This document shows positions 59,998-64,000 of a stretch of DNA of 64,000 bases, piece after piece. Location: NCBI GenBank assembly GCA_050084985.1, contig JBITNC010000001.1:37200001-37264000 (forward strand), given 5' to 3'. A program made the translations under genes and the position numbers. The notes under the pieces are model-generated. The model searched no databases, had not been told where the DNA came from, and saw only the letters and a list, made by a program, of their open reading frames with translations. Positions within the stretch are counted from its first letter, which is position 1, and the number at the start of each line of letters is the position of its first letter. This DNA is from Nageia nagi. Taxonomy: Eukaryota; Pinophyta.

Positions 59998-60419
59998 ATT
60001 CTTTCTAGACTACATTGGACTTTGAAGTATACCCCATTTTGTTTTAATAATTTTGAATGATGCTCTACATTTCCTAGCCCTATTGAAAACTAGAAACTTA
60101 GACAATTAATACTATTTAAAAGCTTTGGAGTTTATATGTTTTGAAATGTTTTTCCTTTGCTTATTTTATTCTTGAATTCCCATGTATTGCATTTATTTGG
60201 TCAATCATGCAACATAACTACCACACCATTTGCATTAATAACTAATTTGATGTTTCCAAGCTTTCCTTGGGAACTTTGATTCCAACTATGCCAAAAATGC
60301 ATCAAGTCATTAATATTACCACTAAATGAAAAATGTATTCTTGTTTAAAATTAAATGTAAAACACATCATAATTACAATATTTACAAAGGTATATTTTCT
60401 TCTTAAAGCATTCTCTTGC

Positions 60420-60975
60420 CCATGTGGGATAGTAATGTTTCAAATGCTACCTATTTACTAAAATTGGTAGCTTCCACCCATTTAATTTTGCTATTTTGGA
60501 AGCATTTACCCCAATGCACTTGGCTATGATGTATGGTCCTGAACATAAAGACTCAAACTTCTTATGCTTTCTAGGTTTGGATCTATCTTCATTCCATTTT
60601 AAAACAAGATCTTCTTCTTTGAAGGTGTTTGAAGAAGCCTTTTGGGTATCAAACCACCTCTTTACAATTTCATTTCCATTTTATAAATCTTGATATGACT
60701 TATTCTTAGATTATTCTAGATGAAACAATCCATTCACCCATACTTGAAGTGGTTCAAATCCTTCACCATATTCTTGAAGTATTGTAAAAGCAAGGAGCTC
60801 TATATGATTTGGCAGTAAAGCCCTTTTCTCATATACTAATGCATATGGATTAGTCTTGATAGTTGACTTTATAGTGATCCTATCTACCCATAATTCCCAA
60901 TGTAACTTCTCATGCCAAGTTTAGGTATTATCCTCTATAATTCTCTTAAGAATTCTTAACAAATTCTTATTTGAT
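60420..60975 (-). pseudogene. Integrase C-terminus of element C
   Basis: Starts inside the core after the catalytic Glu (ILKRIIEDNT, a stop, TWHEKLHWELW) and ends LNGWKLPILVN as in B. The zinc-binding part and all three catalytic acids are absent through the upstream deletion. Confidence 0.87.
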
Positions 60976-61138
60976 TAGGATTGTTGCATATGCCAATTTT
61001 AAAATATTTTTTAGGAAGAATTTCATACACCTTATAATTATAAGGGTTTATAACTATACCCTTTCCTTTTACCTGATCATTTATGTCAAACAAACCTTTA
61101 AATGGAATTAGATCTTTAGGAATTATATTATTATTCAA
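60956..61138 (-). pseudogene. Post-RNase H linker of element C, running into the deletion junction
   Basis: An IIPKDLIPFKGLFDINDQVK block equivalent to 38,443-38,225 of B. The last codons cross the junction at about 60,974-60,979 into integrase sequence in another phase. Confidence 0.8.
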
Positions 61139-61312
61139 TTGGATTACATCTTGTGCTCAGAAGATATCAACATCTTCTTCTCCTACCACATGATAGATAG
61201 ACTATTGTAGCAAAAATTGATTGATTTGAGTCTCATCTTTGAAGACTTTCCAAAAAGAATCATTATCTAGAATGAAAGATCTAAAAATAAGTTGAACTCC
61301 CTTTTTCCAGAA

Positions 61313-61690
61313 TTAATCACTGATGGGATCAAAACTAGCTCCCATTTGAGCCAATGCATCTACCTCTTGATTCAACCTCCTTGAAATGGATTGTATATGC
61401 AAAGCTTCAAAATTTTCAAATAGGTCACACTCTCTATTTATATAAGACTTTAAATAATGGTGCTTAATAGAACACTTACCTGTGACTTGGCTTATAATTA
61501 ACTTTGAGTCTCCTTTAATTTTTAAACATTGGATTTGCATTTTAATAGCTTGCTCTAAACCAAGGTAAAAGGCTTCATACTAAGCTACATTATTGGTGCA
61601 CATCCATGTGATCTTGTATGAGAATTTATGAATTTTTCCCATTGGATCAATTAAGACAATCCCAGTACCTAACCCATTTTTAGATTTGGC
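61313..61690 (-). pseudogene. Archaeal-type RNase H of element C
   Basis: The N-terminal part (61,690-61,560) reads FNGAKSKNGLG and, after TNNVA and a stop, YEAF; the first catalytic Asp (SFDGA in B) is Asn. The C-terminal part is open (61,540-61,313): KIKGDSKLIISQVTGKC and LNQEVDALAQMGA, with the last Asp kept. As in B, it follows the protease and would precede RT. Confidence 0.88.
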
Positions 61691-61857
61691 TCCATTAAAA
61701 ACATTTCCTAGACCTCACCTTTTTTGGAATCTTTACTATTGAGCTTTGAAATGAAAGGCTCTAGTTTCATCAAACAATAATTCTCAAATTCCATGTCATA
61801 AATGGTGCTAAGCATATTCATAGACATTATACCTTTAGTTTGAAATTCCTCCAATAA

Positions 61858-62406
61858 TTAATCATTCTCTTCCAACTCACTCAAGATTGCATTAACCTCA
61901 TCTTTCTTTTCTAAATGAATATCAAAAACTTTTTCATTATTCAACCTTACTCTCTTATCTTCACAAGGAATTAAATAATGAGTGTAATCCATTTCTAAAT
62001 AACCCTCTATTTTTTCTATAAACTCCTTGGATAGACATAACCTGAATATAAGAGGAAGTTCAACTACCACAATCTTCTAAGTGATGATCACAAAAGGACA
62101 CTTATGTATCTTTAGAACTATATCTTTGATAACCCTAACAGTCTTAATTGGAGTGGAGTCTAGCTACAATACTCTTATGGATGCTCTAGTAAGAGGTAGC
62201 CCTATTACATCACATAATACTTTAGGCATGATAGTAGTGGATGCTTTAAAATTGACTAAATAGTTATGTAGCACATACCCATCAACCTCTAAGGTCATAT
62301 AAAAAGTTGGTGGTTTATTTTTTCCCATTCTTGGATATTTGGATGTCTCAAACAAGTTCAACACCCTATCCATTCCTTCATTTAATGCTATAAGGGTTTT
62401 TCTCAA
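61858..62406 (-). pseudogene. Aspartic protease of element C
   Basis: The part 62,406-62,164 has MGKNKPPTFYMTLEVDGYVL and then NYLVNFKASTTIMPKVLCDV. Where B has LVDYGA, C has LVNFKA, so the active-site Asp is lost. The part 62,070-61,858 has PLIFRLCLSKEFIEKIEGYL. Stops separate the two. Confidence 0.87.
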
Positions 62407-62639
62407 TAAATCAATTTGCTAAGGGATTTTTAAGGCATCAAATAAAGATATATTTGAAGGGGTTCTCTTTAATTATTCTACAATATTGAAATTATAAGCA
62501 ATTGCAGGCTTACCATATTTGTCAGCAAACCTCTGTTGAAACTGTTGAGTGTCATACCTCCTATGATGTCTAGTGAGTGAGGGAACCCTTAACTTTTAGA
62601 TCATATTATCACTTACTTCATCAACTTTAGGCATCTATC

Positions 62640-64000
62640 TAGCTTTTGAAATTAGAAATTTATGAGATGCAGCTTCTTTTGGGGGTGTTTTATTCATAGA
62701 ACTAGGAGCTATATCAAGCTTCTTAAAGGCTACTAGATCATGAATTTTTGGAGATTTAGATCTTTAATATAAGAGATTTGATACATGAGGCCTCATTTTA
62801 AACATTATTTCTATACAAAAACACCTACATTGGTTGGGGAAAAATTCATCAAATTTACATTTTGACTTATATCATTAGCTACACTAGGTGGAGGAATTCC
62901 TTTGCTTTTTGAAAAATACTCCTAATATTGATATATAGGGTAAGAAGTTTGTTAATGATCATAATTGCAAGCTAAACATAAGCCAACCATCTATTTGAAA
63001 GAAGAAGCTTGATCTATATTCTCTACTAGCACATGCTAATTTTAAGTTTTTTCTACAACTAGATATGGGAATCCTCTAGCATTATTTTGTCTACTCAAGA
63101 GGGTAATTTGGTTTGCCATGTTCCTACACAAAGATTTCAATTCTTGTATCTCATTTTGTGAGAGAGCTACTTGATTTGATCCAAATTTATGTAGGGTTGG
63201 TAAAGCCAAAGGTGCTCTTGGGGTAAGTAAGGCTAATGGAGACTATTGTACTGGTGCAAGAATATTAGCCAAAAGTAGGTCCATAAAAATTATTGAGAGT
63301 TTTATTGCTTGGTTTTGTGGTAAAATTGGAAAGTATGGCATTGGAATGTGATTGGGTAGTTTTCCTACTGAAATGAGACAAGCTTTAGCAAACACTACTT
63401 GTTTATAGACTTCTAAAAAAGTGGTTACCCTGAAATTTTGAATTTACAAAGAGAGATCTAGGGGAAAGGCTCTTAAATAATACATCAAAGCTTGAAATTT
63501 TTGGGGCTTAACTAATATTGAAACTCTTTTCCAAGATTTCTAGAATCTAATATTAAAATCTAGAATATTCTCTTATTCATATCTTTTGATAGAAGTGAGT
63601 TGAGCTAGTAAGAAGAAAGGGTTTCCTACTTCATTAAACTCCATGATGAAGGGCTCTACCAACTAAGCCCAAGAAGTTATATTTGTGCTAGCAAGACTTC
63701 TATACCAATCAAGGACCTTGCCCTTGAATGATTGTGCTAGCAGTCTTACCATGACATCTTCATGCTAAATATTATGAAACTTAGTCAAATTAGCTACATC
63801 CACATAGTGTTCATAGGCTATTTTCTCTATGGTGACATAAAAATCAGGTAGAGTTTTAAAACCTTTTTATATGATATCATGTAATATATCTAGAGCCAAA
63901 GGTACCCCATTGTCCCATGCAAGATAGATATTTAGAGTAGGATTACCCATTTTAGGAGAAGCAGTCTAAGTATGAAGGTTGAATGGTACTATTTTGAATG
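62640..64000 (-). pseudogene. gag of element C (partial, runs off the window)
   Basis: Recognised by DNA and protein similarity to the gag of B along the whole stretch: for instance the CCATTGTCCCATGCAAGATA region at about 63,908 matches 41,130 of B, and the block before the zinc knuckle is at about 63,000-63,200. No long open frame remains. Confidence 0.8.

Larger units (their letters stand above)
54677..64000 (-). mobile_element. Gypsy element C, relative of B, internally deleted
   Basis: A minus-strand element running past the right window edge. Order read right to left: gag (from beyond 64,000), protease, archaeal-type RNase H, deletion junction at about 60,976, integrase C-terminus, post-integrase ORF, 3' LTR. 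It is collinear with B apart from the missing RT, gypsy RNase H and integrase core (about 2.2 kb in B). LTR sequences are related to those of B in their outer part and diverge within. It cannot have moved by its own enzymes after the deletion. Confidence 0.88.

Overview
This is a gene-poor, AT-rich stretch of a plant nuclear genome, made almost wholly of decayed LTR retrotransposons nested in one another. Ty1/copia and Ty3/gypsy proteins, a Tat-like gypsy family with two RNase H domains, a plant mobile domain (PMD) relic, pentatricopeptide repeat (PPR/DYW) pseudogenes and heavy sequence decay all point to a seed plant with a large genome. A conifer or other gymnosperm is my best guess, but that is inference. 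I see no intact host gene, rRNA, tRNA or CRISPR array.

Layout. 1-2,081: 3' end of a copia element (RNase H, 49-bp minisatellite, polypurine tract, 3' LTR). 2.5-2.8 kb: two phase-compatible exon-like blocks. 3.3-5.2 kb and 7.6-7.9 kb: PPR pseudogene pieces, including a DYW domain in inverted orientation to its neighbouring repeats. 6,016-7,565: a complete, coding-free short LTR element (TRIM-like) with target duplication. 8-17.5 kb: AT-rich DNA with little recognisable content. 17.56-17.90 kb: a long CT microsatellite. 18.9-47.7 kb: gypsy element A (+ strand). Its integrase is split by about 22.9 kb of inserted DNA (D), which carries an unrecognised ORF relic and is itself split by element B (30,075-42,914, - strand, CTAAC target duplication). 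47.7-54.7 kb: unassigned DNA, a PMD-protein relic and a TA microsatellite. 54,677 to the window end: element C (- strand), a relative of B.

Most notable system. B and C form one gypsy family, seen on the minus strand. Its order is gag with zinc knuckle, protease, archaeal-type RNase H (aRNH), reverse transcriptase, a gypsy RNase H lacking catalytic acids, integrase, a further frame of about 1,170 codons, and LTR. The aRNH lies before the reverse transcriptase, whereas in the Tat elements I know it follows the native RNase H. The post-integrase frame is kept at similar length in both copies. It has an unrecognised N-terminal region, a Pro/Ser-rich middle and a coiled-coil region, and does not look like an envelope gene. 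C has lost reverse transcriptase, gypsy RNase H and the integrase core in one deletion. Comparing B with C, several stops in B are TAG where C has CAA, the pattern expected when CAG (a CHG methylation site) decays on either strand.
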